This document shows positions 45,980-55,667 of a stretch of DNA of 64,000 nucleotides, in pieces. Every line of letters begins with the position of its first letter. Position 1 is the first letter of the stretch. Both the position numbers and the translations under genes were made by a program. Below the pieces are notes generated by a model. That model was given only the letters and a program-made list of their open reading frames with translations, was not told the DNA's origin and made no database searches. The DNA comes from an uncultured Sphingomonadaceae bacterium (GTDB taxonomy: Bacteria; Pseudomonadota; Alphaproteobacteria; Sphingomonadales; Sphingomonadaceae), in the NCBI GenBank assembly GCA_947495985.1, contig CANMBD010000001.1:1054001-1118000 (forward strand), in the 5' to 3' direction.

Positions 45980-47251
45980 TTAGCTGGCTTGTTCTAGTGG
46001 CTTACCGGTCACTGCTTCGGTTATCGAATTTGGCAGCGGCTCCGGCTTCTCGATGCGAGAAAGCAGCGGCAATATGATCAGGAAGTGCGCAAAATAATAG
46101 GCACTCGCGAGCTGGCTCAGCATCACATAAGGTTCCTCGGCTGGCGCGCCGCCACAAATACCGAGTATAACGATGCATGGGATAAGACCAAACCAGAAGA
46201 ACTTCTTGAAGCGGGGGCGATAGTCGCCGGACCGCACAGGTGACTTGTCCAGCCATGGCAGGAAGAACCAAACCAATATGGCAGAGAACATCGCTAACAC
46301 GCCTAGCAATTTCGCAGGAACAAACAAGAAGTCGAAGGTAAATGCGCGCAAAATCGCGTACCAAGGCCAGAAATACCATTCAGGAACGATATGCGCCGGC
46401 GTCGAAAGCGGATTGGCAGGAATATAGTTGTCCGCATGCCCCAAAGCGTTTGGCATGAAGAACATCATTCCGGTGAAGAAGATCAATGCCAGGCCTAGGA
46501 ACCACCCGTCTTTCGCTGTGTAGAAAGGATGGAAAGGAACTGTATCCTGCGGCCCTTTTACATTAACGCCAGTTGGATTGTTCGATCCCGGGATATGCAG
46601 TGACCAGATGTGCAGGATGATAACACCAGCCATCACGAAGGGTAGCAAATAGTGCAAGGAGAAGAACCGGTTCAATGCAGCGTTATCCGGTGCAAAACCG
46701 CCTAACAGCAACTCCTGAATCGGTTTGCCAACCAGCGGTATTGCCTCGAATAGACCGGTAATCACTTTCGCACCCCAGAAGCTCATCTGCCCCCAAGGAA
46801 GCACATAGCCCATAAACGCGGTGGCCATGGCGAGCAAATAAATGACCACGCCGAGCAGCCAGATCATCTCACGAGGAGCTTTGTAAGAGCCATAATAGAG
46901 GCCCCGACCGATATGAAGATATATGGCTATAAAGAAGAAACTAGCGCCATTGGCATGGGCGTAGCGGATCATCCAACCACTATTCACGTCGCGCATGATA
47001 TGTTCGACCGAGTCAAAGGCAATCGCTGCATTGGCGGCGTAGTGCATCGCCAAGATGATACCCGTAACAATCTGCACCACCAGGAAAACTCCGGCGAGCG
47101 AACCGAAATTCCACATGTAGTTCAGATTACGCGGCGTCGGATAGCCAGCGCCCACTGAGTTGTAGATTAGACGGCCTATTGGCAGTTTCTCGTCCATCCA
47201 CTGCCCGAATTCGGTGGTTGGTTTATATTGCTGTGCCCAAGGAAAACTCAT
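45980..47251 (-). CDS. petB: Ubiquinol-cytochrome c reductase, cytochrome b subunit
   Basis: A 423-aa polytopic protein with eight or more membrane helices. The two bis-His haem pairs show as H-x13-H in [12 protein letters not shown]...LHIGR and SLHYLLPFV...LHIWS, the bc1-type spacing. PEWY lies at the Qo site. It oxidises ubiquinol and moves protons in the inner membrane. It is the middle gene of petABC, 11 bp after petA. Confidence 0.96.
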   Translation of the reverse strand: MSFPWAQQYKPTTEFGQWMDEKLPIGRLIYNSVGAGYPTPRNLNYMWNFGSLAGVFLVVQIVTGIILAMHYAANAAIAFDSVEHIMRDVNSGWMIRYAHANGASFFFIAIYLHIGRGLYYGSYKAPREMIWLLGVVIYLLAMATAFMGYVLPWGQMSFWGAKVITGLFEAIPLVGKPIQELLLGGFAPDNAALNRFFSLHYLLPFVMAGVIILHIWSLHIPGSNNPTGVNVKGPQDTVPFHPFYTAKDGWFLGLALIFFTGMMFFMPNALGHADNYIPANPLSTPAHIVPEWYFWPWYAILRAFTFDFLFVPAKLLGVLAMFSAILVWFFLPWLDKSPVRSGDYRPRFKKFFWFGLIPCIVILGICGGAPAEEPYVMLSQLASAYYFAHFLIILPLLSRIEKPEPLPNSITEAVTGKPLEQAS

Positions 47252-47262
47252 TTTTCTTGCCC

Positions 47263-47844
47263 CTAGCCGATTTTCACGACGGTATCTGATAGGAAACTAT
47301 ATTCCGGTACTTCCAAATTGGTTGGCGCGGGCCCTTTGCGGGTCCGGCCTGCGGTGTCATAGTGCGAACCATGGCACGGGCAGAAATAGCCGTCATATTC
47401 GCCTTTTACTTCGCCTTGCGCCGCACCGAGTGGAACGCAACCCAAATGGGTGCAAACGCCAAGCGTGATCAGCCAGTTTTCTTTGCCGGGTTGCGTACGA
47501 TCAGCGAGTGATTCCGGATCGCGCAGGCCTGATAAATCAACGTCGTTAGCGGCTTCTATTTCTGAAGCTGTCAGGTTGCGAATAAAGATGGGTTGTTTGC
47601 GCCAACTTGTCTTGATCGCCTGCCCCTCTTCAATCGCGGAGATATCAACTTCGATCGACGAAAGCGCCAAAACGTCTGCGCTGGGGTTCATCTGATTCAC
47701 CAGGGGGAACACGGTTGCGACAACGCCAACGCCGCCAAAGCTTACCGCTGCGATATTGATGAAGTCGCGGCGCCGAACACCACCGATTTCAGGTTCCGAG
47801 ACAGCCGAATCACTGGGTTCAACCGCGGTATCAACACTAGCCAT
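47263..47844 (-). CDS. petA: Ubiquinol-cytochrome c reductase, Rieske iron-sulfur subunit
   Basis: A 193-aa protein with a twin-Arg-like [11 protein letters not shown] segment before its single membrane helix, and the 2Fe-2S box motifs CTHLGC and CPCHGSHYD. It carries electrons between quinol and cytochrome c1. It is the first gene of the bc1 operon and is divergent from trmL. Confidence 0.95.
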   Translation of the reverse strand: MASVDTAVEPSDSAVSEPEIGGVRRRDFINIAAVSFGGVGVVATVFPLVNQMNPSADVLALSSIEVDISAIEEGQAIKTSWRKQPIFIRNLTASEIEAANDVDLSGLRDPESLADRTQPGKENWLITLGVCTHLGCVPLGAAQGEVKGEYDGYFCPCHGSHYDTAGRTRKGPAPTNLEVPEYSFLSDTVVKIG

Positions 47845-48016
47845 GCAAACACGCCCTTACGTTTGTTATAATCCCTGTCTGCCAGATCGAGGGCGAACCC
47901 TCAATATGTTTCATTTGGCAGCTATTGGCGCGCCTGATAGCCGCGAAGACCATGGTTTGCCAACAGTCAATTTTTGATTGACCAAACATAATGAACAACC
48001 CCATGCTCAACGAACC

Positions 48017-48475
48017 ATGAGAGTAGCCCTTTACCAACCTGATATTGCAGGAAATTTAGGAACGATTTTAAGGACATGCGCATGCCTTGACGTTCCTGTA
48101 GATATCATTGAACCGTGTGGTTTTCCGTTTAGTGATCGCAGTTTGAAGCGGGCTGGAATGGACTATTTTGACCATGTTGATTTTACTCGGCATGCGGATT
48201 GGGATGCCTTTCTTGCTTTTGTCGATTCACGATCGACGCGGGTCGTTCTACTTACCAGCAAGGCCAAAACCGCTTATCATAAATTCACATTCCGACCGGA
48301 CGACATATTATTGTTCGGGTCAGAAAGTGCTGGCGTGCCCCTTGATGTCAATCAACGCGCCGACGAGCGAATCACCATAAAGATGAAAAATGGCATGCGG
48401 TCATTGAACCTTGCCGTTTCTGCAGGCATGGCGCTTGGCGAAGCGCTCAAACAAACGGGACAATTTTCCAAATGA
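48017..48475 (+). CDS. trmL: tRNA (cytidine(34)-2'-O)-methyltransferase TrmL
   Basis: A 152-aa SPOUT methyltransferase starting at ATG 48017 (MRVALYQPDIAGNLGTILR is the usual start; a TTG 39 bp upstream is unlikely). The knot motifs LLFGSESAGVP and SLNLAVSAGMAL bind S-adenosylmethionine. It methylates the wobble base of tRNA-Leu isoacceptors. It overlaps hemF by 4 bp and diverges from petA, an order common in sphingomonads. Confidence 0.92.
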   Translation: MRVALYQPDIAGNLGTILRTCACLDVPVDIIEPCGFPFSDRSLKRAGMDYFDHVDFTRHADWDAFLAFVDSRSTRVVLLTSKAKTAYHKFTFRPDDILLFGSESAGVPLDVNQRADERITIKMKNGMRSLNLAVSAGMALGEALKQTGQFSK

Positions 48476-49356
48476 CGGCACAGCCACCAATTCTCAAAAA
48501 TGACAATCCGTTGGATGACCAGCAGTTGCAGGCGCAGACATGGTTCGCAAAGCTGCGGGACAAAATCTGCGCTGAATTTGAGGCGATCGAGGGTGAAGCA
48601 GGCAGTGACGCAAGTTTTGAATACCTGCCTTGGGACCGCAAAAATCCTGATGGTAGTCCAGGTGGTGGCGGTGTTCGCGGTGTGATCAAGGGCAAGGTTT
48701 TTGAAAAAGCCGGCGTTAATATTTCTACTGTCGACGGCACATTCAGCGAAGAATTTGCAAAATCCATTCACGGTGCCGGGGAAAATCCGCATTTCTTTGC
48801 AACTGGCATCAGTCTTGTCGCTCATATGGCCAACCCGCATGTGCCTGCCGTGCATATGAATACAAGGTTCCTCTGTACCACCAAACGCTGGTTTGGAGGC
48901 GGCGCCGATCTTAACCCGCCAATCCCTTACACTGAAGATACAAACGATTTTCATGCTCGGATGAAACAGGCCTGTGATCCGCATCATCCCGACTATCATG
49001 CAAAATACAAAAAATGGGCAGATGACTATTTCTATATCCCGCACCGGCAGGTACATCGCGGTGTCGGCGGTATATTTTATGATCATCTTGAACTCGAATC
49101 AGACGATGATTTTGACCGGCACTTTGCTTTTACGCAGGATGTCGGCCTTGCATTCCTTGATATTTTCCCAAAGCTGGTGCGGCGACGGATGGGGTTGCCG
49201 TGGACGGCAGATGAAAAAGAACAGCAGCTCGTCTGGCGCGGCCGTTACGCAGAATTTAACCTGGTATATGATCGCGGCACCACATTTGGATTGAAAACCG
49301 GTGGTAATGTCGATGCCATATTGATGAGCCTGCCTCCAGAAGCCAAATGGAGCTGA
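48472..49356 (+). CDS. hemF: Oxygen-dependent coproporphyrinogen-III oxidase
   Basis: A 294-aa protein of typical size with the conserved FFATGISLVAHMANPHVPAVHMNTRF, RWFGGGADLNP and GGIFYDHLELESD regions. It oxidatively decarboxylates coproporphyrinogen III to protoporphyrinogen IX using O2, in the haem pathway. The 4-bp overlap with trmL indicates coupling; proximity to the bc1 genes fits haem demand. Confidence 0.94.
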   Translation: MTAQPPILKNDNPLDDQQLQAQTWFAKLRDKICAEFEAIEGEAGSDASFEYLPWDRKNPDGSPGGGGVRGVIKGKVFEKAGVNISTVDGTFSEEFAKSIHGAGENPHFFATGISLVAHMANPHVPAVHMNTRFLCTTKRWFGGGADLNPPIPYTEDTNDFHARMKQACDPHHPDYHAKYKKWADDYFYIPHRQVHRGVGGIFYDHLELESDDDFDRHFAFTQDVGLAFLDIFPKLVRRRMGLPWTADEKEQQLVWRGRYAEFNLVYDRGTTFGLKTGGNVDAILMSLPPEAKWS

Positions 49357-49363
49357 CGTTCAA

Positions 49364-49963
49364 GTGACCAAGATAGATGTTCCCAACGAAAACCTTGCTG
49401 TCATTACGACCTATTTTGAAATGTGTCGAAAGCCAGTATTTGAGAACAGTAGTTCATCGTTGATTCTAACGACTTGGGACGAACCTGACTTGCTGGAATA
49501 TCGGACACTCTTCAGAAAAGTGGGGGAGGACTGGTTATGGTTCGGTAGACTTTTGCTGAACGATGACGAACTTCGATCAGCAATCCACGCCCCCGAGATC
49601 GAGATTTTCAAGGTTCAGCATGATGGACATGACATTGGCTTCGTGGAACTGGATTTCAGTCAACCCGAGCAATGCGAGATATATTATTTTGGACTGATAC
49701 CGGAAATGAATGGCAGAGGCTATGGCTCCGCTATGATGACAGAGACCCTGAAACGCGCCTGGAAAGATGATGTAAAGCGCGTTTGGTTGCACACTTGCAC
49801 CAATGACTCTCAGCGCGCATCCAACTTTTATCAGCGCTCAGGATTCATCGCCTACAAACGCGAGGTCGACATGCATGCAGATCCCCGTCTGACGGGTCAC
49901 CTGCCAATGGACGCAGGTCCGCATGTGCCCATCATCTCAGGTAAAGACCTCTCCAACATCTGA
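49364..49963 (+). CDS. GNAT-family N-acetyltransferase
   Basis: A 199-aa protein starting with GTG 49364, 8 bp after hemF, probably in the same operon. The acetyl-CoA loop reads GRGYGSAMM (~residues 121-129) and is followed by WLHTCTNDSQRASNFYQRSGF, the typical GNAT C-terminal pattern. The acceptor is unknown. The 3' end overlaps the convergent membrane-protein gene by 27 bp. Confidence 0.85.
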   Translation: MTKIDVPNENLAVITTYFEMCRKPVFENSSSSLILTTWDEPDLLEYRTLFRKVGEDWLWFGRLLLNDDELRSAIHAPEIEIFKVQHDGHDIGFVELDFSQPEQCEIYYFGLIPEMNGRGYGSAMMTETLKRAWKDDVKRVWLHTCTNDSQRASNFYQRSGFIAYKREVDMHADPRLTGHLPMDAGPHVPIISGKDLSNI

Positions 49964-50689
49964 ACCTTTGCCAGTTAACTGATAGTAGATCGATCCGATA
50001 AGGACGGTGAAAAGTATCTGCAATGCAGTACCACCTAACGCAGAAACAAGGTTTTCAATGAGCGGCCAACCTGCCCCTCCGGTCGCAAGTCCAATAATGA
50101 CACCAATGATCATCTGAATGACGCCAACGGTAATCGCTCCGATAACTGCTATCATCAGAACAAGGAGCAGGATTGAGAAGCCATTATCCTTTGTGCTTTC
50201 CCAACTCTTCTTAAGCGCTTCGAGAGGGTTCCTCTCACTATGATCAGCGATGATAATCGGCACCAGAATTAGGCGGCAGGCGACATAGAGGCCGGGAATT
50301 ATAAACAACAGGATACCTGCAAATGTGGCTAAACCAGTCAGAATGTTCGCTATCAAAAAGATAAGAAAAAGACGAAGCGCCTTGCCCAGATCATCAGCAA
50401 CCGTACCGCTATGTGAGGGAGCGATAGTGAAATAAATAACGAAACCGCCAAAACTGATCAACAGATTGGACGCAATGATCGCGAACGCATTTTCACCAAA
50501 AAATGTTGAATAAGCTGCCGTTATTGCATTCAAATCTTCAGTGCCTTCCAGATTGGGCTGCCCAATAAATTGGGCCATCAACAAAGTTGGCAGGAAAAGA
50601 AAAACCCCAGCTATTGCCAATATCGCTTCCTTATGATCACGCAAAATCGCCATCGCGCCGCTCCAGCATTCCATATAATTGAGCTTCAT
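49937..50689 (-). CDS. Hypothetical polytopic membrane protein
   Basis: A 250-aa protein with about six hydrophobic segments. The central FIIPGLYVACRLILVPIIIADH and the RNPLEALKKSWESTKDNG loop resemble the membrane domain found in YciC-like or glycerophosphodiester phosphodiesterase-linked proteins. No catalytic motif is present. Its end overlaps the acetyltransferase gene by 27 bp. Function unknown. Confidence 0.72.
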   Translation of the reverse strand: MKLNYMECWSGAMAILRDHKEAILAIAGVFLFLPTLLMAQFIGQPNLEGTEDLNAITAAYSTFFGENAFAIIASNLLISFGGFVIYFTIAPSHSGTVADDLGKALRLFLIFLIANILTGLATFAGILLFIIPGLYVACRLILVPIIIADHSERNPLEALKKSWESTKDNGFSILLLVLMIAVIGAITVGVIQMIIGVIIGLATGGAGWPLIENLVSALGGTALQILFTVLIGSIYYQLTGKGSDVGEVFT

Positions 50690-50763
50690 TGACTTGACCC
50701 TCAGGTTTGAAATTCATTCCTCGCACTCTTGCCACCGACGCGCCAATTGTGCACGGAAATTCT

Positions 50764-51411
50764 ATGACCCAGTTGTCCGACATTGAATGGCGCATAAGCG
50801 AAGACAAAATTGCCTATCCAGATGCTCTGGAGCAGATGGAGCAACGCAATGCGGCAATCCATCAAGGTGAGACGCCGGAACTGATCTGGCTTTTGGAACA
50901 CCCTCCACTATACACCGCAGGAACGAGTGCTGATCCTGCTGAATTGCTGAGTCAGGAATTTCCAGTTTTTCAGACGGGCCGCGGAGGTCGACACACTTAT
51001 CACGGACCAGGCCAACGGGTTGGTTACATCATGCTCAACCTGAAAAAGCGGCAAGCAGATGTGCGCAATTTCGTTCATGCGCTGGAAGATTGGGTCATCA
51101 GCGCCTTGGCAGAATTTGGTATCAATGCGCGCGCGGTTGAAGGGCGAGTCGGCATCTGGTGCGACACACCTCAGGGGGAAGAAGCGAAAATTGGCGCGAT
51201 TGGCATCCGAATCCGCAAATGGGTGACGATGCACGGTTTCTCGGTCAATATTGATCCTGATCTAAGTCATTTTGGTGGCATTGTTCCCTGCGGGATTAGC
51301 GAATATCCTGTAACCAGCCTGAAGCAATTAGGCGTCACAGCAACATTGAAAGATTTCGACGCGGCCCTGAAGAAAACGGCACCTGATTTTCTTGCAGCAA
51401 TTGATAAATAG
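50764..51411 (+). CDS. lipB: Octanoyltransferase (lipoate biosynthesis)
   Basis: A 215-aa protein starting at ATG 50764 (a TTG 57 bp upstream is unlikely). It has the LipB core [13 protein letters not shown], the catalytic Lys in KIGAIGIRI and the catalytic Cys in [14 protein letters not shown]. LipB moves octanoyl from acyl carrier protein to lipoyl domains of 2-oxoacid dehydrogenases. It is a single gene; no lipA is adjacent. Confidence 0.92.
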   Translation: MTQLSDIEWRISEDKIAYPDALEQMEQRNAAIHQGETPELIWLLEHPPLYTAGTSADPAELLSQEFPVFQTGRGGRHTYHGPGQRVGYIMLNLKKRQADVRNFVHALEDWVISALAEFGINARAVEGRVGIWCDTPQGEEAKIGAIGIRIRKWVTMHGFSVNIDPDLSHFGGIVPCGISEYPVTSLKQLGVTATLKDFDAALKKTAPDFLAAIDK

Positions 51412-51454
51412 CAAGAGCACGATATGTTGTCGCTGAATTGAATTTAGGAAAAAC

Positions 51455-51691
51455 ATGAAAAAATTTATCAAAGCCTCTGCAGCTTCCATCCTCACAGTCG
51501 CAATTGCTTCTTGTTCTGGTGAAGCAGATGCCCCTGAGGCTGACACAGTTACCGAAACTCGCATGGACGAGGTCGATGTTATCGATGGGACAATCAGCGA
51601 TGATATGGTCGATGTCGATGCTGAGAAAACTGGCGATGAGTTGGCCGGAGACGAAAGCGCTGATGAAAGCGATAGCGAAGCCGAAGAGTAA
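51455..51691 (+). CDS. Small acidic lipoprotein
   Basis: A 78-aa protein with a basic N-terminus, a hydrophobic segment and a lipobox ending IASC (Cys20), so it should be lipidated. The mature part is almost only Asp, Glu, Ala, Ser and Gly with no other recognisable domain. The TAGGAAAAAC ribosome-binding site is good. Function is unknown; it might bind cations or be an envelope spacer, which is speculation. Confidence 0.65.
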   Translation: MKKFIKASAASILTVAIASCSGEADAPEADTVTETRMDEVDVIDGTISDDMVDVDAEKTGDELAGDESADESDSEAEE

Positions 51692-51709
51692 TACCCTAGA
51701 AAGCTTGGC

Positions 51710-52354
51710 TTAAGCTAAGCCCAGAAATTTGTGAGTTTGTAGCGATAGCCGCCATTTGGGGTTATCCTGAACAAAGGCGATCGCTTCCGCCAAATTCCGC
51801 TTATTGGCAGTTTCATCCAGGCGGGCATCCATGGGCTGCAGCAAGTGATTGGCGAAATCCCACTCCTGCATCGCTTTCCAGTCGCTTCCGGACTGCGGCC
51901 ACACCAGTTTCAGTTCGTCACCGGAACGCTGCACAGTCTCGCTCCCTGCTTTCGGACTTATGCATATCCAATCAATCGAGCGAGGCACTGCCAGTGTGCC
52001 GTTGGATTCAATCGCAATTTCAAATCTGGCGGCGTGGAGTGCGTCAATCAGAGCGGTGTCGACTTGTAGCATCGGCTCACCACCCGTGAGCACGACAAAA
52101 CGGCCCTCCCTTCCATTGCCCCATTTCGCTGCGACCGCATCTGCAAAAGCGACGGCATCCGGAAATCTTCCACCGCCCTCGCCATCCATTCCGACAAAAT
52201 CGGTGTCGCAAAATTTGCAAACAGCAGTCGTGCGATCTTTTTCAAGTCCTGACCATAAGTTACAGCCGGTAAAGCGCGCGAACACAGCTCGGCGCCCAGC
52301 TTGTACACCTTCGCCTTGCAAGGTCAGAAATATCTCTTTGACCGCATAACTCAT
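51710..52354 (-). CDS. queE: 7-carboxy-7-deazaguanine synthase QueE (CX14CX2C type)
   Basis: A 214-aa radical-SAM enzyme that converts CPH4 to CDG on the route to preQ0 and queuosine. The 4Fe-4S Cys residues are C31, C46 and C49, i.e. CX14CX2C in place of the standard CX3CX2C. This expanded loop is known from one QueE subgroup. VLTGGEPMLQ is the SAM-binding GGE motif. The ATG shares one base with the queC stop (TAATG), so the two are coupled. Confidence 0.92.
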   Translation of the reverse strand: MSYAVKEIFLTLQGEGVQAGRRAVFARFTGCNLWSGLEKDRTTAVCKFCDTDFVGMDGEGGGRFPDAVAFADAVAAKWGNGREGRFVVLTGGEPMLQVDTALIDALHAARFEIAIESNGTLAVPRSIDWICISPKAGSETVQRSGDELKLVWPQSGSDWKAMQEWDFANHLLQPMDARLDETANKRNLAEAIAFVQDNPKWRLSLQTHKFLGLA

Positions 52355-53040
52355 TATATCGGCGCGTAGCGGGTGGGGTCTGCAATTCCCGCCTCCTCAA
52401 AGCCTTTTTGACGCAAGCGGCAGCTATCGCAAAAACCGCAATGCAGATTTCCTTCTGCTGGATCGTAACAGGACCAGCTTAACGCGGGGTCTATATCCAG
52501 CCGCCGCGCTTCCTTGGCGATGTCGGCTTTGGTCATATATTGCAACGGCGTTTTTATAGTAAAACCGCTGCCCTGATCGCCTGCCTTCGTAGCAAGGTCG
52601 GCTAACCTCTCAAATCCTTCAATAAACTCGGGGCGACAGTCCGGATAACCAGAATAATCCAACGCATTGACACCTATAAATATATCCCGCGCGTCTCGCG
52701 CTTCTGCCAACCCAAGAGTCAGCGACAGAAAAATCAAGTTCCGAGCGGGGACATAGGTCACCGGGATATCATTGGTGACACCCGATTTGGGTACGTCAAT
52801 ATCATCGGTCAAAGCTGACCCACCAAAGCGACTAAGGTCCAACGGAAGGACTATATGCTCGCTAACATCCAGTTTCGCAGCAATCTGAACGGCGGATTGG
52901 AGTTCGATTTTGTGCCGCTGATTATAATCGATGGTCAACGCCACAATATCAAAACCTTGCTCACGTGCTATCGCGGCGGATACCATGGAGTCGAGGCCGC
53001 CTGAAAGCAGCACGATGGCTTTTTTTCGATCTTGAGACAT
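52354..53040 (-). CDS. queC: 7-cyano-7-deazaguanine synthase QueC
   Basis: A 228-aa enzyme starting at ATG 53040 after a GGGGCGA ribosome-binding stretch (a TTG 36 bp upstream is unlikely). The PP-loop SGGLDS lies at 13-18, and the zinc Cys set at ~191, 201, 204 and 207 (CX9CX2CX2C). It converts CDG to preQ0 with ATP and ammonia. It is the first gene of queC-queE. With yhhQ elsewhere in the window it supports queuosine tRNA modification. Confidence 0.93.
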   Translation of the reverse strand: MSQDRKKAIVLLSGGLDSMVSAAIAREQGFDIVALTIDYNQRHKIELQSAVQIAAKLDVSEHIVLPLDLSRFGGSALTDDIDVPKSGVTNDIPVTYVPARNLIFLSLTLGLAEARDARDIFIGVNALDYSGYPDCRPEFIEGFERLADLATKAGDQGSGFTIKTPLQYMTKADIAKEARRLDIDPALSWSCYDPAEGNLHCGFCDSCRLRQKGFEEAGIADPTRYAPI

Positions 53041-53120
53041 GGTCGCCCCGCTACTGCCCTTCGCTGACACAATCAAGTGCTCAAACAGCTATTAACGTAA
53101 GCTTCCAACGGGTAGGTAAT

Positions 53121-53155
53121 AAAAAAATAGGCCGCCATTCCTTTGGAATGCGGCC
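53121..53155 (-). terminator. Intrinsic terminator before queC
   Basis: On the minus strand GGCCGC and ATTCC pair with the matching arms across an AAA loop: an 11-bp stem with one bulged base (53130-53155), followed by seven T. It lies downstream of the DUF3617-like gene and marks the 3' end of that transcript or of the small RNA proposed next to it. Confidence 0.8.
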
Positions 53156-53225
53156 CAGTAGGGGTTCTAGTCAAACCCGAAGGGAGAAAGTCATGTCGAA
53201 ACATGATGATTTCGGTTTACAAGAA
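53121..53225 (-). ncRNA. Candidate structured small RNA or processed 3' UTR
   Basis: Just 5' of the terminator the minus strand can fold into a nested stem: an outer helix (53211-53218 with 53074+100 bases, i.e. 53174-53181, 7 of 8 pairs) and an inner perfect 6-bp hairpin (53191-53196 with 53201-53206). The loop between carries a CTCCC tract that is complementary to ribosome-binding sites, a feature of some alphaproteobacterial regulatory RNAs. No known family is recognised. The RNA could begin in its own promoter or be cut from the DUF3617-like mRNA, whose stop is 43 bp away. Confidence 0.35.
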
Positions 53226-53267
53226 TATGGTTAATATTTGGTAAACGATGTGCAGGCCCAACGCCAG

Positions 53268-53675
53268 TTAGCAAGTGCCGGTTCTACGGCCTTCGACACT
53301 AAAAGAAAATGGCGCATTGCCCTCGATACCTTGCGACTGGATTTGCACCAAGGCGCTGGATTCACGCTTGATCGTGGTCACGCCATGATCAGAACTACCA
53401 CATTTATAGCTAACCCGAATACTGTTGGGCGTATCTTGAATCACGTATCGCGAACAAGCCACTCCGCTGTGCTTGATTTGCAGTAAAATTCCAGGATCAC
53501 CGAGACAAACTTTCTGACCATTATTGTCGGAGCCTCGGGCTTTCAGTGTCCACTCCCCTTTCTGCAAGCTGTTTAACAGCGCAAGTTCAGGGGCCTGTGC
53601 CGGTGCAGATACAGAAAACGCCATAAATGCAGCGGCTGATGCGCTGATAGCCTTTATCAGTGTTACGCCCTTCAT
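53268..53675 (-). CDS. DUF3617-like exported protein
   Basis: A 135-aa protein with a signal peptide ending near APAQA-PE and three to four Cys in the mature part (KVCLGDP, VACSRY, SYKCGSS and a C-terminal TGTC). The GEWTLKARG start, CLGDP and the CGSSDHGVTTIKRES pattern resemble the DUF3617 family of exported proteins with unknown function, common in sphingomonads. The Cys residues suggest disulfides in the periplasm. Confidence 0.72.
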   Translation of the reverse strand: MKGVTLIKAISASAAAFMAFSVSAPAQAPELALLNSLQKGEWTLKARGSDNNGQKVCLGDPGILLQIKHSGVACSRYVIQDTPNSIRVSYKCGSSDHGVTTIKRESSALVQIQSQGIEGNAPFSFSVEGRRTGTC

Positions 53676-53826
53676 TCCCTGGTTCCTTCTTTACTACCAC
53701 CAACAAACGGTAATCCCGACCAATGGTTTCACTACTCGATGATTGTGGCCAATATTGTGCTCAATTGCGGCAATTGATTGTATGGTTTCGCCAAATGCGA
53801 GAAATTTGCCTGTTTATTTTGAAATA

Positions 53827-54741
53827 TCAGTTATTTAAGCTCGCGCTCGAAATCGTGAATTTCTTATTGCAAAATGCACAATCGATAGAGATTTTTCCAT
53901 CCGCGTCGACCATATCCTCCTTATCTTCTTTAGGGAATCGCGCAATCACATCCCTGATATGCTCTTCACTACAACGGCATCCCTTAACGAGCGGTTTACC
54001 GCTCAAAACTCTCACTTCGTCGCTCTCGCTAAACAGACGCCAAAGCAAATCTTCCAGCGGCAATGCTGAATTTACTAGTTCTTCCTCCTGAACACTGCTG
54101 CCCATGATTGCAACGTGCTCCCATTCCGGATGATTCATGCGCACGTGGAGCCTTTCTTTCCCTTCCTCGCCATCAGGAAGGTGCTGCACCAGCAATCCGC
54201 CTGCCACTGTTTGATTATCCTCTATATCAATTGCAACACGAATCACGGTCGGAATCTGTTCGGACTGCATGAAGTAATTTTGCACAGCTTCCGCCAGGCT
54301 AGCACCCTCTAAAGGCACAATTCCCTGGGAGCGCCCCCGTGGCTCAGGATGGTCAAAAGTGATCGCCAGATAGCCTTTGCCGAACAGTGCCATAAGACTT
54401 GGCTCCAAGGGCTGGCTCGCGAGACGTTCGGAATCAAACTGAATATAACCCCGAACATCGCCATCTTTATAGTCACAGGCCAGCAGACTGATAACGCCGC
54501 TTTCAGTTTGAGCTTGGAGAGTTAACTGTGCACTCTCCTCTTTCAGAAGGGCACCCAGCAAAGATGTGAGACACATCGCTTCCGCCAACAAAGATCTGAT
54601 TTGAAGCGGATAGTTATGCCCGGATAAAATATCGTCGAGCACCGGCCCTAGTCGCACCGCTCGTCCTCGACAATGCTTTGCCGGGATCGAGAATGACAGG
54701 TTCCTGTCAATCAACGTCGGAATGGCGGAGTTTTCAGTCAT
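53827..54741 (-). CDS. hslO: Redox-regulated chaperone Hsp33
   Basis: A 304-aa protein starting at ATG 54741, which shares one base with the argF stop. The C-terminal redox switch has CxC (~255, 257) and CxxC (~288, 291) ligating zinc; oxidation releases zinc and activates chaperone function. The last gene of argD-argF-hslO. Its coupling to arginine genes is a lineage-typical arrangement without obvious functional reason. Confidence 0.93.
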   Translation of the reverse strand: MTENSAIPTLIDRNLSFSIPAKHCRGRAVRLGPVLDDILSGHNYPLQIRSLLAEAMCLTSLLGALLKEESAQLTLQAQTESGVISLLACDYKDGDVRGYIQFDSERLASQPLEPSLMALFGKGYLAITFDHPEPRGRSQGIVPLEGASLAEAVQNYFMQSEQIPTVIRVAIDIEDNQTVAGGLLVQHLPDGEEGKERLHVRMNHPEWEHVAIMGSSVQEEELVNSALPLEDLLWRLFSESDEVRVLSGKPLVKGCRCSEEHIRDVIARFPKEDKEDMVDADGKISIDCAFCNKKFTISSASLNN

Positions 54742-55667
54742 CAGATTTGCCCAAAGGCCCAGCGCAAGATCGATTTTTGAGCATGAATACGGTTTTCTGC
54801 TTCGTCCCATACCAGAGATTGCGGTCCGTCGATCACAGAAGGCATCACCTCTTCACCGCGATGAGCGGGAAGGCAATGCAAGAAAACGGCATCCGTCTTG
54901 GCCTGTCCCATAATCACATCATTGACTTGAAATGGCATCATGGCTTCCATCTTTGCATCAGCATGCGCCTGTCCCATCGACACCCAAGTATCCGCGACGA
55001 TTACATCGGCGTTGGACGCCGCTTCCAATGCATCGCGGTGCACACTGATCCTGGCTCCAGCTGCTTGTGCTGCGGCAACAAAGCTTTGATCAGGATCATA
55101 ACCATCCGGGCAACCAATCCGCACGTTGAACTTCATAAGGCCAGCTGCCTCAACAATGCTGTTGAGGACATTATTGCCATCACCCAACCAAGTCACTTCC
55201 AACCCTGGCAGAGCCTTGCCGTGTTCGATGAGAGACAATAGATCAGCGACGATCTGACAGGGATGCGAAAGATCGGTCAGGCCATTTATAACGGGCACAC
55301 TTGCATTGGCTGCCAGTTCTTCAATTTTGCCATGATCGTCGGTCCGGATCATGATGGCGTCGCACATGCGTGACAACACTCTGGCGGTGTCAGCCACTGT
55401 CTCCCCACGTCCGAGCTGCATCGATCCGCTGTCCATCACGATGCTGGTCCCGCCCAATTGGCGGATCGCAATATCAAACGACACACGTGTTCGGGTGCTG
55501 CTCTTTTCAAAAATCATTGCCAAAACATGATCCGCAAGCGGCGCGTCGGTATCGGCTTTCCCCTTCGGCCAAGTTTTCCGAGCATCTTTGCGGTCGATCG
55601 CGTCGTTAATCATAGCGGCGAGTGCATCACCGCCAGCATCGCCGAGGTTCAGGAAATGACGGGTCAT
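54741..55667 (-). CDS. argF: Ornithine carbamoyltransferase
   Basis: A 308-aa protein with carbamoyl-phosphate-binding SSTRTR, the DLSHPCQ motif, and the ornithine-site [11 protein letters not shown]. It makes citrulline from ornithine and carbamoyl phosphate in arginine synthesis. It overlaps argD by 4 bp and hslO by 1 bp. Confidence 0.95.
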   Translation of the reverse strand: MTRHFLNLGDAGGDALAAMINDAIDRKDARKTWPKGKADTDAPLADHVLAMIFEKSSTRTRVSFDIAIRQLGGTSIVMDSGSMQLGRGETVADTARVLSRMCDAIMIRTDDHGKIEELAANASVPVINGLTDLSHPCQIVADLLSLIEHGKALPGLEVTWLGDGNNVLNSIVEAAGLMKFNVRIGCPDGYDPDQSFVAAAQAAGARISVHRDALEAASNADVIVADTWVSMGQAHADAKMEAMMPFQVNDVIMGQAKTDAVFLHCLPAHRGEEVMPSVIDGPQSLVWDEAENRIHAQKSILRWAFGQI

